Assembly (NCBI RefSeq): GCF_900112865.1
Contig: NZ_FONH01000001.1
Coordinates: 372,001-436,000 of the forward strand
Source of the DNA: Dyella marensis
Lineage (GTDB): Bacteria; Pseudomonadota; Gammaproteobacteria; Xanthomonadales; Rhodanobacteraceae
Length of the DNA stretch: 64,000 nt
Reading direction: 5' to 3'
The notes under the pieces were generated by a model, which saw only the letters and a list, made by a program, of their open reading frames with translations, was not told the DNA's origin and did no database searches. Each line of letters starts with the position of its first letter. Position 1 is the first letter of the stretch. Shown piece by piece: positions 52,170 through 59,299 of this stretch. Both the position numbers and the translations under genes were made by a program.

Positions 52170-52290
52170 CCCTTCTCCCTTCGGGAGAAGGTGGCGGCAG
52201 CCGGATGAGGGTCCGGGCGGAGCGGTGCGCATCACTTCCACGCTCCGCCCGTACCCTCACCCCAACCCCTCTCCCGGAGGGAGAGGGGCT
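52170..52290. repeat. palindromic repeat family C, copy 4
   Basis: Full-length copy with CCTTCTCCCTTCGGGAGAAGG, GGATGAGGGTCCGGGCGGAGCG, CGCTCCGCCCGTACCCTCA and the closing CCCCTCTCCCGGAGGGAGAGGGG hairpin; it lies 50 bases beyond the fur stop. Confidence 0.9.
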
Positions 52291-52341
52291 AAAACAAAAG
52301 GCCGGCAGCTGCGCCACCGGCCTTCGGATACCACCCAGAAC

Positions 52342-52761
52342 TCACCGCCCGCGCGGCGGCTTCGGCCTCACATACAGCACCAGGCTGTGATCCTCGATCA
52401 CATACCCGTGCCGCGCCGCAATTTCGTGCTGGAGGCGCTCGATCTCCTCGCTGACGAACTCGATCACTTTTCCGCTGTCCACGTCGATCATGTGATCGTG
52501 ATGCTTGCCACGGTCCAACTCGTAGACGGCCTGGCCGCCCTCGAAGTTGTGCTTCACCACGATGCCGGCGGCCTCGAACTGGGTCAGCACCCGGTACACG
52601 GTGGCCAGGCCGATGTCTTCCTGGTGGGCGAGCAGCTTCTTGTAGATGTCCTCGGCGGTGAGGTGGTGAGCCTCTTCCTCCTCAAGGATCTGCAGGATGC
52701 GCATGCGGGGATGGGTCACTTTCAGCCCGGCTTTGCGCAGTTCCTTGGTTTCCTGTTCCAT
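52342..52761 (-). CDS. fur: ferric uptake regulator
   Basis: A 139-residue repressor. The winged helix contains KVTHPRMRILQIL and DIGLATVYRVLTQFEAAGIV; metal ligands lie in GKHHDHMIDVDSGKVIEF and the later E and H residues. The CxxC pairs of the zinc-site type are absent, as in other Xanthomonadales and Pseudomonas Fur. ATG 52761 (MEQETKELRKAGLK) is the family start. It is divergent from bamE across 79 bp, the classical fur/omlA arrangement. Confidence 0.97.
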   Translation of the reverse strand: MEQETKELRKAGLKVTHPRMRILQILEEEEAHHLTAEDIYKKLLAHQEDIGLATVYRVLTQFEAAGIVVKHNFEGGQAVYELDRGKHHDHMIDVDSGKVIEFVSEEIERLQHEIAARHGYVIEDHSLVLYVRPKPPRGR

Positions 52762-52840
52762 CGCTCGACTCCCAGGCACACGAGTGCCATCAACTCGATA
52801 GTGTATCATCCGCCACCTTCACGATCCGGACGCAACACGC

Positions 52841-53302
52841 ATGCACAAGCTGATCCGCACGCTGGGTTTCGCCTTGCTGGGACTGTCCCTGGCCAGCTGC
52901 CGACTCGTCTATACCCCCGACGTGCAGCAGGGCAACCTGCTCGACAAGAAGAACGTGGAGCAGCTCAAGCCCGGCATGACCAAGCGCCAGGTGCTGGTGC
53001 TGATGGGTTCGCCCTCGGTCGCCACGCCGTTCGACCAGAACCGCTGGGACTACGTCTCCACCCAGCAGCACCGCGGCGGCCCGATCAAGGTGCGCACGCT
53101 GAGCCTGAGCTTCAACAATGACAGCCTGGTGCGCACCGAGGGCGATTTCTTCGCCGAGGACGCCAAGAAGCTGGTCGAGGACCAGAAGAAGTTCCGCGCC
53201 GGCTACCCGGTGGACGAGAGCGCCGGCGACAAGACCAAGACGCCGGAAGAGCAGAAGAAGGACGGCAACACCTTCCCGACCGGCAACAACGGCGGCAATT
53301 AA
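52841..53302 (+). CDS. bamE: outer membrane assembly lipoprotein BamE (OmlA)
   Basis: A 153-residue lipoprotein: signal sequence with lipobox LASC at about residues 17-20, then the BamE core VEQLKPGMTKRQVLVLMGSP, RWDYVSTQQ and LSLSFNNDSLVRTEGD. It is part of the BAM complex that inserts beta-barrel proteins. The charged tail after residue 110 (AEDAKKLVEDQKKF, then a K- and T-rich end) is longer than in E. coli. It overlaps the RnfH-type gene by four bases tail to tail. Confidence 0.95.
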   Translation: MHKLIRTLGFALLGLSLASCRLVYTPDVQQGNLLDKKNVEQLKPGMTKRQVLVLMGSPSVATPFDQNRWDYVSTQQHRGGPIKVRTLSLSFNNDSLVRTEGDFFAEDAKKLVEDQKKFRAGYPVDESAGDKTKTPEEQKKDGNTFPTGNNGGN

Positions 53303-53580
53303 GTGCCCTGGGCGCGCCGCCGGCGCGCCTCCTTCGGATCGAGGCTGAGCGGCCGGTAGATTTCCACCCGGTCGCCGTCCTCCAGCACCTGGTCCGGCGC
53401 CGCCTTGCGGGAAAACACCCCCAGCCGCGCCGGGTCGATGGCCAGGCCCGGCACCTGCTCCAGCAGCCCGGACGCCTCGATCGCCTGCATCACCGTGGCG
53501 CCGGCCGGCAGCTGCACCGGCAGCACCCACTGGCGGCCGGCTTCGGCATAGGCCACTTCCACCGCGATCCGCTCAGCCAT
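53299..53580 (-). CDS. RnfH family ubiquitin-like protein
   Basis: A 93-residue protein of the RnfH/YfjF family with a beta-grasp fold: IAVEVAYAEAGRQWVLPVQL, GATVMQAIEASGLL, then LGVFSRKAAPDQVLEDGDRVEIYRPLSLDPKEARRRR. Function is poorly known; it is nearly always next to ratA, smpB and bamE, as here. It overlaps ratA by eight bases on the same strand. Confidence 0.95.
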   Translation of the reverse strand: MAERIAVEVAYAEAGRQWVLPVQLPAGATVMQAIEASGLLEQVPGLAIDPARLGVFSRKAAPDQVLEDGDRVEIYRPLSLDPKEARRRRAQGT

Positions 53581-54004
53581 AGGTGCGCTCGGCCTCGCGG
53601 CAGAAATCCTCCACCATGCGGCTGGCCAGCGCCTGGAAACCTATCTTCAGCGCGCTACCGGCCAATCCACCGGCGTAGTCGAAGTCGAGGGCGAAATTGA
53701 TCTTGCAGCCGGACTCGCCCAGGGCGATGAAGTCCCACACGCCATCCAGGCTGCGAAACGGACCATCCACCAGGCTCATGTGCAGGCGGTGCGGGCGGTC
53801 GGTGGTGTTGCGGGTGGTGAAGCTCTGGCGCAGGCCGGCGAACTTGAGATCCAGCCGCGCCACCAGCATCTTCTCCGCGCGCTCCAGCACCTCGGCGCCG
53901 GCACACCAGGGGAAACGCTTTGGGTATGCTTCGACTTCGTTGACCAGGTCGAACATCTGCGCCGGGGAGTACTTCACCAGCGCGCTGCGGCGGATCTCGA
54001 TCAC
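53573..54004 (-). CDS. ratA: RatA / coenzyme Q-binding START-domain protein
   Basis: A 143-residue single START-domain protein (IRRSALVKYSPAQMFDLVNEV, YPKRFPWCAGAEVLE, VDGPFRSLDGVWDF, FALDFDYAGGLAGSALKIGF). Homologues are E. coli RatA, described as a ribosome-association toxin, and the mitochondrial Coq10 ubiquinone-binding protein; the latter role is probably the general one. GTG at 54004 preceded by AAAGAGG at good spacing is preferred over a longer upstream start. Divergent from smpB. Confidence 0.93.
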   Translation of the reverse strand: MIEIRRSALVKYSPAQMFDLVNEVEAYPKRFPWCAGAEVLERAEKMLVARLDLKFAGLRQSFTTRNTTDRPHRLHMSLVDGPFRSLDGVWDFIALGESGCKINFALDFDYAGGLAGSALKIGFQALASRMVEDFCREAERTYG

Positions 54005-54084
54005 ATCAGCCTCTTTCGGAATCACACGGTGCGGCCATCCGGCCACATCGCCAGCGGGGTCGTCGGCCCCGAAGTTTAGCGGAC

Positions 54085-54573
54085 ATGGCCAAGGCTAAGG
54101 ACAAAGACAACAAAGGCGGCGGCACCATTGCGCTCAACAAGCGCGCCCGCCACGAGTACCACATCGACCAGCGCTACGAGGCGGGCATCGCCCTGCAGGG
54201 CTGGGAGCTGAAGGCGCTGCGCGCCGGCCGCATCAATTTCGGCGACAGCTACGCGGTGGTGCTCAGGAACGAGATCTTCCTGGTGGGCACCTCGATCCCG
54301 CCGCTGATCAGCGCCTCCACCCACGTGATCGCCGAGGACCGCCGCACCCGCAAGCTGCTGCTGCACCGGGAAGAAATCGACCAGCTGGTCGGCGCGGTGG
54401 AGCGCAAGGGCTACACCCTGGTGCCGATGGCCATGTACTGGAAGGGCAACAAGGTGAAGGTCGAGGTCGGCGTGGCCCGCGGCAAGCAGGCGCACGACAA
54501 GCGCGAGGCCGAGAAGGAACGCGACTGGCAGCGCGAGAAGCAGCGCACCATGCGCGCCCACAACCGCACCTGA
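54085..54573 (+). CDS. smpB: SsrA-binding protein
   Basis: A 162-residue protein that delivers tmRNA to stalled ribosomes. Core motifs are NKRARHEYHIDQRYEAGIAL, GWELKALRAGRINFGDSYAV and the basic C-terminal tail DKREAEKERDWQREKQRTMR, which folds in the mRNA channel. Its RNA partner, ssrA, lies about 580 bp downstream beyond an opposite-strand acetyltransferase gene. Confidence 0.97.
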   Translation: MAKAKDKDNKGGGTIALNKRARHEYHIDQRYEAGIALQGWELKALRAGRINFGDSYAVVLRNEIFLVGTSIPPLISASTHVIAEDRRTRKLLLHREEIDQLVGAVERKGYTLVPMAMYWKGNKVKVEVGVARGKQAHDKREAEKERDWQREKQRTMRAHNRT

Positions 54574-54581
54574 GATTCCCT

Positions 54582-55034
54582 TCAGGCCAGGCCCAGCCGC
54601 ATCGCGTCGGTCGACAGCTTGAAGCCGTGGCGCTCGTACAGCGCGCGGGCGCGGGTATTGGCGTGCAGGGTGAGCGCGTCGATGCCGCGCTCCCGCGCCG
54701 CCGAACCCACCGCCGCCAGCAGCGCCGTGCCCACGCCGCCCTGCCGCTGCGCCGGCTTCACGTAGACGTTGAGCAGGTACCAGCCCTGCCCCGTCGGATA
54801 ATTCGCCGAGGGCATGTGCGGATAGGGATTGACCGCCGCACTGCCGACCACCCTGCCCTCGTGCTCCGCCAGCCAGGCATGCAACCGGCCGGCCAGCAGC
54901 GCGGTTTCGATCCAGTCGCGCAGATGGTCGGCGAAGCCATCCGGCAGCTGCTGCCCCATTTCCTCGAGGAAGGCGCAGCGCAGCTCCGTCAGCGTGCCCG
55001 CGTCGCCCTGTACCGCCTGCCGGACCCTGGTCAT
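54582..55034 (-). CDS. GNAT family N-acetyltransferase
   Basis: A 150-residue acetyltransferase with the acetyl-CoA site VKPAQRQGGVGTALLAAVGSA and C-terminal LHANTRARALYERHGFKLS. The substrate is unknown. The start MTRVRQAVQGDAGTLTELR at 55034 fits the fold; the longer upstream frame would run into the tmRNA promoter region. It is inserted between smpB and ssrA on the opposite strand. Confidence 0.88.
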   Translation of the reverse strand: MTRVRQAVQGDAGTLTELRCAFLEEMGQQLPDGFADHLRDWIETALLAGRLHAWLAEHEGRVVGSAAVNPYPHMPSANYPTGQGWYLLNVYVKPAQRQGGVGTALLAAVGSAARERGIDALTLHANTRARALYERHGFKLSTDAMRLGLA

Positions 55035-55096
55035 CGGTCTTCCCCTGTCGTCTGCGTGCGCCAACGATAGCGGCAGAACGCGGTTCATCCGCAAGC

Positions 55097-55126
55097 TTGA
55101 AGTAGCCTGCCGCAGCTCCATATACT
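55097..55126 (+). promoter_or_regulatory. sigma-70 promoter of ssrA
   Basis: TTGAAG, 18 bases, TATACT. The -10 lies 26 bases upstream of the mature tmRNA 5' end, which suits a short processed leader. Confidence 0.8.
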
Positions 55127-55151
55127 GTCGCGTTCCAGCAATCTTTTCCCC

Positions 55152-55503
<352 letters not shown>

Positions 55504-55512
55504 ATGAAGCAA

Positions 55513-55547
55513 GAAAAAGCCCGGCGAGAGATCGTCGGGCTTTTTTG
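55513..55547 (+). terminator. intrinsic terminator of ssrA
   Basis: AAAAGCCCGGCGA and TCGTCGGGCTTTTTT form the stem ten bases after the CCA end. Confidence 0.92.
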
Positions 55548-55722
55548 TTTCCGACCGACTGGCTCTCCCAAAAGCCCGGTATTCGTTCCATCTGGGGCCT
55601 ACACTTTTTGTAGTCGAAACGGTCAGGTACGCAAGTCTCTGGCGGTTCTCGCTTGCGTGATGCCCATCACGCAGAGACCATGTGCCGAGATAAACGGATC
55701 GTCATGAATGGCAAGGTGCTCA

Positions 55723-56325
55723 ATGGAACTACTCGGTTTTGATCGCCGGTTTACCCTCCTCGCCCAAGAGTGCCATCTCACCAGAGCCACGCTTTTGTCG
55801 GGGTTCGACCAACTGTTGAAAGCAAATCTATATGAAGAAAAAGACGGCCTTTTCTACTCGGCTTTCTTCAATATCTCGATAGGCATGGAACGACTCTTGA
55901 AGCTGGCCATGGTCACGCACCACATGCTCATAAATGACTATAGGACACCGAAAATTTCCGAATTAAAGAACGAATATGGGCACAAGATTGAAGCCTTATA
56001 CAACAAAGCAACGGGGCTCATTCCACACTACTCCCGTCCAGGCGTCTCGAAAAACGCTCCAGAACTAAGCCAAGAAGATGCTTCAATCATCGACTTCTTC
56101 TCGGAGTACGCCATCGGTTCTCGCTACTTCAACCTCAATGAGGTATGCGAAGCCAAGATGAAAAAGAGCCCTATCAACCAATGGTTCGAGCTAGCACAAG
56201 AAATCTATCGTCGCCACACGCCCTCTGGCCTTCGAGAGCGCGCCAATCTCAACATCTTCTATCAGATGGATAAGGCGGGCATCCATAACGGATTTACACG
56301 TCATAAGGACGAGGGGGCAACTTGA
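55723..56325 (+). CDS. hypothetical protein (HEPN-like helical protein)
   Basis: A 200-residue, mostly helical protein in lower-GC DNA right after tmRNA. I do not recognise the family for certain. The stretch FNISIGMERLLKLAMVTHHML followed by ELKNEYGHKIEALYNKA resembles HEPN domains, which occur in toxins and anti-phage proteins, but no clear R-x4-6-H catalytic motif is visible. ATG 55723 has AAGG seven bases upstream; an in-frame ATG at 55708 is an alternative. The next gene starts inside its stop codon (TGATG), so they form a two-gene unit. Confidence 0.7.
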   Translation: MELLGFDRRFTLLAQECHLTRATLLSGFDQLLKANLYEEKDGLFYSAFFNISIGMERLLKLAMVTHHMLINDYRTPKISELKNEYGHKIEALYNKATGLIPHYSRPGVSKNAPELSQEDASIIDFFSEYAIGSRYFNLNEVCEAKMKKSPINQWFELAQEIYRRHTPSGLRERANLNIFYQMDKAGIHNGFTRHKDEGAT

Positions 56326-56582
56326 TGATGGTTGGCGACTGCAGGTATCGCCAGCTGGTCATCCGAAAGAGCGCGCCACTAGCGATTTGGCGGGTCATCG
56401 AGATGCTTCGTCCAATTCATAGTCTGCTGGAAGCAATGTCGGAAAGGGCATCAAGCTATGAGCTTAACCATAGCATTCAAGCGATGGTCATACCGCACTA
56501 CGAGGACTTCTTCTACTTTCTGCTCGCCGCAAAAGAAGACATCAAACGCAGGAAGCGCTGGATGGAGAGCTTCGGCCAGTGA
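56325..56582 (+). CDS. hypothetical small protein coupled to the upstream gene
   Basis: An 85-residue helical protein (IWRVIEMLRPIHSLLEAMSER, IPHYEDFFYFLLAAKEDIKRRKRW). The ATG shares one base with the upstream TGA and has GAGGGGG about six bases earlier, so expression is tied to the preceding gene. Family unknown. Size and coupling fit an antitoxin or accessory subunit, but nothing in the sequence proves it. Confidence 0.65.
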   Translation: MMVGDCRYRQLVIRKSAPLAIWRVIEMLRPIHSLLEAMSERASSYELNHSIQAMVIPHYEDFFYFLLAAKEDIKRRKRWMESFGQ

Positions 56583-56661
56583 TAGACCACGAGTATGAGT
56601 AGCGAAAGCAGGAAGATATCGCGTTAGAATTATTCCAAGAAATTTGCGAGCCGGGGGACCT

Positions 56662-57078
56662 ATGTCGCGACCACATAACCGATCACAATTGATGGATCGA
56701 CTTGGCGCCGTGCAGGCCAATACAGTATGGGCTTGGTGTGGTGTCAATGACACCGAAAAAAAGGTCTATTTCAGCATTTGGACAGATAACAGCCTGACTC
56801 ATCGAGGGGAGAAGGCATACGTTATCCAGGAGCCGGACTGGGGCACCGATGATCGCGGCACAAGATCGCCAGCGCGCAACGATCAGGACAGCAAGTTGCA
56901 CTTGGTGTTCGCCTCGGGGTATGAGCCACACGGCTATTTCATCGTTGCCAAGAACCCCAAAGCACACCCACGCGAGATCGCTGAAACACGAACATCGTTC
57001 GTGGTCAAGTTAGAGTTAGACCACCTACCAGATGGCACCGTCGTTGGAATGCTTCGCGAACGGATCGAAATCCGATAA
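56662..57078 (+). CDS. hypothetical protein
   Basis: A 138-residue protein with GGGGGA upstream of ATG 56662. It is rich in beta-type sequence (VWAWCGVNDTEKKVYFSIWT, AYVIQEPDWGTDD, LVFASGYEPHGYFIVAKN, SFVVKLELDHLPDGTVVGML) and the repeated aromatic residues suggest a small single-domain fold. I do not recognise the family. It lies alone in the accessory island after the two-gene module and before the convergent lipoprotein array. Confidence 0.7.
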   Translation: MSRPHNRSQLMDRLGAVQANTVWAWCGVNDTEKKVYFSIWTDNSLTHRGEKAYVIQEPDWGTDDRGTRSPARNDQDSKLHLVFASGYEPHGYFIVAKNPKAHPREIAETRTSFVVKLELDHLPDGTVVGMLRERIEIR

Positions 57079-57169
57079 GCGGTAGACTAGGTATCGATAA
57101 TCAGGGATGACTCAGGTTCACTTGCTGCCAGCTCAGAACTGAACCTGACCCTGAGGTTTCCAGGAGCTC

Positions 57170-57340
57170 TTATGCGGCCCCAGCGCCGCCCTGGCACTTT
57201 TTGAATTTCCGTCCCGACCCACACGGGCATGGTTCGTTTCTCCCCACCTTTGGCAAGCCCGCTCCGCGCAGAGGCGCTATTGAGCTGGACACTTCGTCCG
57301 GCTGCACAAACTCGCTGAACCTATCTGTCCAATTAATCCC
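57170..57340 (-). pseudogene. C-terminal remnant with a SEC-C zinc motif
   Basis: On the minus strand a frame ending at the TAA at 57170 reads [11 protein letters not shown] followed later by [18 protein letters not shown] and a short GGAGAA tail. [12 protein letters not shown] is the SEC-C zinc motif found at the end of SecA and many unrelated proteins. No start codon with a ribosome site is seen and the frame soon overlaps lipoprotein gene C, so this looks like the tail of a deleted gene. Confidence 0.55.
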
Positions 57341-57368
57341 TAGCAGACCGGATGCCCCGCTACGGCCA

Positions 57369-57893
57369 CTACCGGCCGATAGGTATGACTGCGTCGTTGG
57401 AGCGAAGCTTTCCGCCCATCATGTTGCCCCCGGAGAGGGTGAAGCACATCGGATCAACGGAATTCGCCGGCAGCTTTTGGACATACACCTGATAGATGAA
57501 CGGCGGTCCCTTGGTTATTGCATCCGCATAGCCAAGGATGTTTTTGTCCTTGGTCCCAAAATAGATTTCGCCTCTACCCCAATAAACGCCACCGTAAGGC
57601 CCTACGCTCTTTTTTACTCTGGCCTTAGCACACATTCCGACCACGAAATCCACGTTGTACGCATGCCTTCTAGCCAGGGCAAGCAAGTCCGTGCTGGTCG
57701 AAAAATCTATGCGCGACAGGATGATCGAGGGACGCGGCTTGACGTCATTCCACTCAAGCTGAGGCTCGGCTTCAAAGTCAACGTCTGTAACGGATAGGAC
57801 GCGGATATCCCTCGGGCCTCGAGTGCAAGCAACCAAAGACATCGCGCCCGACATGAGAGCGGCTACGGCGACGAGCTTACGGTGTATGAACAT
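57369..57893 (-). CDS. lipoprotein paralogue C (putative RHS immunity family)
   Basis: A 174-residue precursor with lipobox LVAC at about residue 23. The mature part has the family core [65 protein letters not shown] and the closing SNDAVIPIG; two cysteines (GMC, PMCFTL) are conserved. AGGTGA precedes the ATG. It is the most distal of three intact paralogues downstream of the RHS gene, separated from the others by a degenerate copy and terminator-like palindromes. Periplasmic immunity against the RHS lipase is inferred. Confidence 0.8.
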   Translation of the reverse strand: MFIHRKLVAVAALMSGAMSLVACTRGPRDIRVLSVTDVDFEAEPQLEWNDVKPRPSIILSRIDFSTSTDLLALARRHAYNVDFVVGMCAKARVKKSVGPYGGVYWGRGEIYFGTKDKNILGYADAITKGPPFIYQVYVQKLPANSVDPMCFTLSGGNMMGGKLRSNDAVIPIGR

Positions 57894-57921
57894 CGAACTG
57901 TCACCTATTGAATAAACGCAA

Positions 57922-57974
57922 AAGGGGCCGAAGGTAGTTAATGGGCACCCCCCTTATTTTCCTTCGGCCCCCCT
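57922..57974 (-). terminator. palindrome P1 (GGTAGTTAA family)
   Basis: GGGGCCGAAGG and CCTTCGGCCCC pair across about 30 bases; the minus strand continues CCCCTTTTGCG, giving a terminator-like tail. The arm contains AAGGTAGTTAA, shared with palindromes P2 and P3. Confidence 0.7.
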
Positions 57975-57979
57975 TGACC

Positions 57980-58052
57980 CTATCGACCGAAAGGCACCAT
58001 CGCATCATTCGAACGCAGCGTCCCGTCAAACATCGCGCCCGCCTCCCGTGCC
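57980..58052 (-). pseudogene. degenerate fourth lipoprotein copy (C-terminal end only)
   Basis: The minus strand encodes GAMFDGTLRSNDAMVPFGR followed by TAG, clearly the last 19 or so residues of the lipoprotein family (compare [15 protein letters not shown]). Nothing upstream matches, as palindrome P2 follows directly. It is a remnant of a deleted paralogue. Confidence 0.85.
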
Positions 58053-58058
58053 AACAAA

Positions 58059-58116
58059 AGGAGCGGAGGTAGTTAAAGGCATTACCCTTTAACTACCTCC
58101 GCCCCCTATAAAAGGC
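58059..58116 (-). terminator. palindrome P2 (GGTAGTTAA family)
   Basis: CGGAGGTAGTTAAAGG and CCTTTAACTACCTCCG form a perfect 16-bp stem around a 6-base loop; on the minus strand it is followed by CTCCTTTTGTT. It lies after lipoprotein gene B and can act as its terminator. Confidence 0.85.
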
Positions 58117-58163
58117 ATCCATGCAGATAACAACATACGTGGAGCGGACTTCCGCAGCAGTCC

Positions 58164-58706
58164 CTACGGCCGAACAGGTATCTCCGCATCGTTCGACCGC
58201 AGCCTCCCGCCAACCATGTTGCCACCTCTTAGCGTTAGGCAAAGCGAGACCGAGGGGTCTTGGGGCAATTTCCCAGCATAGACATGGTACGTAAATGGCT
58301 GACGTTTGGCGGCCATCTCCGCATAACCGGGAACGTCCTTATCCCTGGTGTACGCGTAGATGATCCCCTTATCCCAATAGACGTAGCCGAGCCCCTTACC
58401 GTTGTCGACCACGCCGTCTTTGCTGCATGGACCGATAGCGAAGCCGACGTTGTACTCATACTTCTTCGCCAGCGCGAGCAAGTCCATATGAGTGCTGAAA
58501 TCGATCCGCGAAAGGATGATCGATGGTCGTGGCTTCTGGCTTACGTATTCGATTTCCGGCTGATCTTTGAAGTCCACTTCGGATACCGAAGTCACCCGGA
58601 CATCCTTAGGACCATTTGCGCCGAACGGCCAAGCGCATCCGAGTAGTATGGAGCAACAGCCAACAACGGCAGTGACTAAAACAAATCTCTGATGTATCGA
58701 CACCAT
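58164..58706 (-). CDS. lipoprotein paralogue B (putative RHS immunity family)
   Basis: A protein of about 180 residues with lipobox LLGC. The core [58 protein letters not shown] and GGRLRSNDAEIPV aligns with paralogues A and C. The start is uncertain: ATG 58706, GTG 58703 and GTG 58712 are in frame. Compared with its paralogues, whose leaders read AGGT(G/A)A then TTCGATG, the equivalent codon here is ATA, so initiation seems to have moved upstream. Confidence 0.78.
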   Translation of the reverse strand: MVSIHQRFVLVTAVVGCCSILLGCAWPFGANGPKDVRVTSVSEVDFKDQPEIEYVSQKPRPSIILSRIDFSTHMDLLALAKKYEYNVGFAIGPCSKDGVVDNGKGLGYVYWDKGIIYAYTRDKDVPGYAEMAAKRQPFTYHVYAGKLPQDPSVSLCLTLRGGNMVGGRLRSNDAEIPVRP

Positions 58707-58759
58707 TCTCACCTGTCAGGCGAAAGGGCTTATTCCGTACGCCATAGGGATGGCAACAT

Positions 58760-59293
58760 TTACGGCGTTGAAGACCCAATCGGTATCACCGCATCATTCG
58801 ACTGGAGCGATCCGCCAAACATCGTTCCTCCCGCGAGCGTGAAGCACATTGGACCGGGAGGGTTTGGAGGCAGCCTGTCTACGTAAACCTGATACGTGAA
58901 TGGGGGACCTTTGGCGATGGCTTCGGCGTAGCCGAGTAACTCTTTGTCTTCCACTCGATATCTGATGCGCAGCTTGCCCCAATAGACGCCACTGTAAGGT
59001 CTAACGGCCTCCTTCACTCCGTCCCTAGTGCACGAGCCGACCATGAAACTGACGTTGTATCGGTATTTCATGGCAAGACGAAGAAGGTCCTTGTTGGTAG
59101 AAAAATCAATACGTGAAATGAGGATCGATGGACGAGGCTTGAGATAAGACCATTTGAGCTGCGCCTCGTCCTTAAAGTCCACTTCCGTCACGGAAACAAC
59201 CTTGATGTCTTTAGGCCCTCTGGCGCAACCGGCAACAGTCATTGCGCATGCGGTAGCTGCTAGTACTGCGAAGAATTGTGGCTGCATGGGCAT
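58760..59293 (-). CDS. lipoprotein paralogue A (putative immunity to the adjacent RHS lipase)
   Basis: A 177-residue precursor with lipobox VAGC at about residue 22, and the family core KPRPSILISRIDFSTNKDLL, YNVSFMVGSCTRDG, GVYWGKLRIRYRVEDKELLGYA and SNDAVIPIG. Its ATG lies six bases after the RHS stop, and its ribosome site AGGTAA overlaps that stop codon, so it is translated right after the RHS gene. A lipoprotein in the periplasm directly behind a secreted lipase-like toxin is a typical immunity arrangement. Confidence 0.82.
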   Translation of the reverse strand: MPMQPQFFAVLAATACAMTVAGCARGPKDIKVVSVTEVDFKDEAQLKWSYLKPRPSILISRIDFSTNKDLLRLAMKYRYNVSFMVGSCTRDGVKEAVRPYSGVYWGKLRIRYRVEDKELLGYAEAIAKGPPFTYQVYVDRLPPNPPGPMCFTLAGGTMFGGSLQSNDAVIPIGSSTP

Positions 59294-59299
59294 CGAAAC

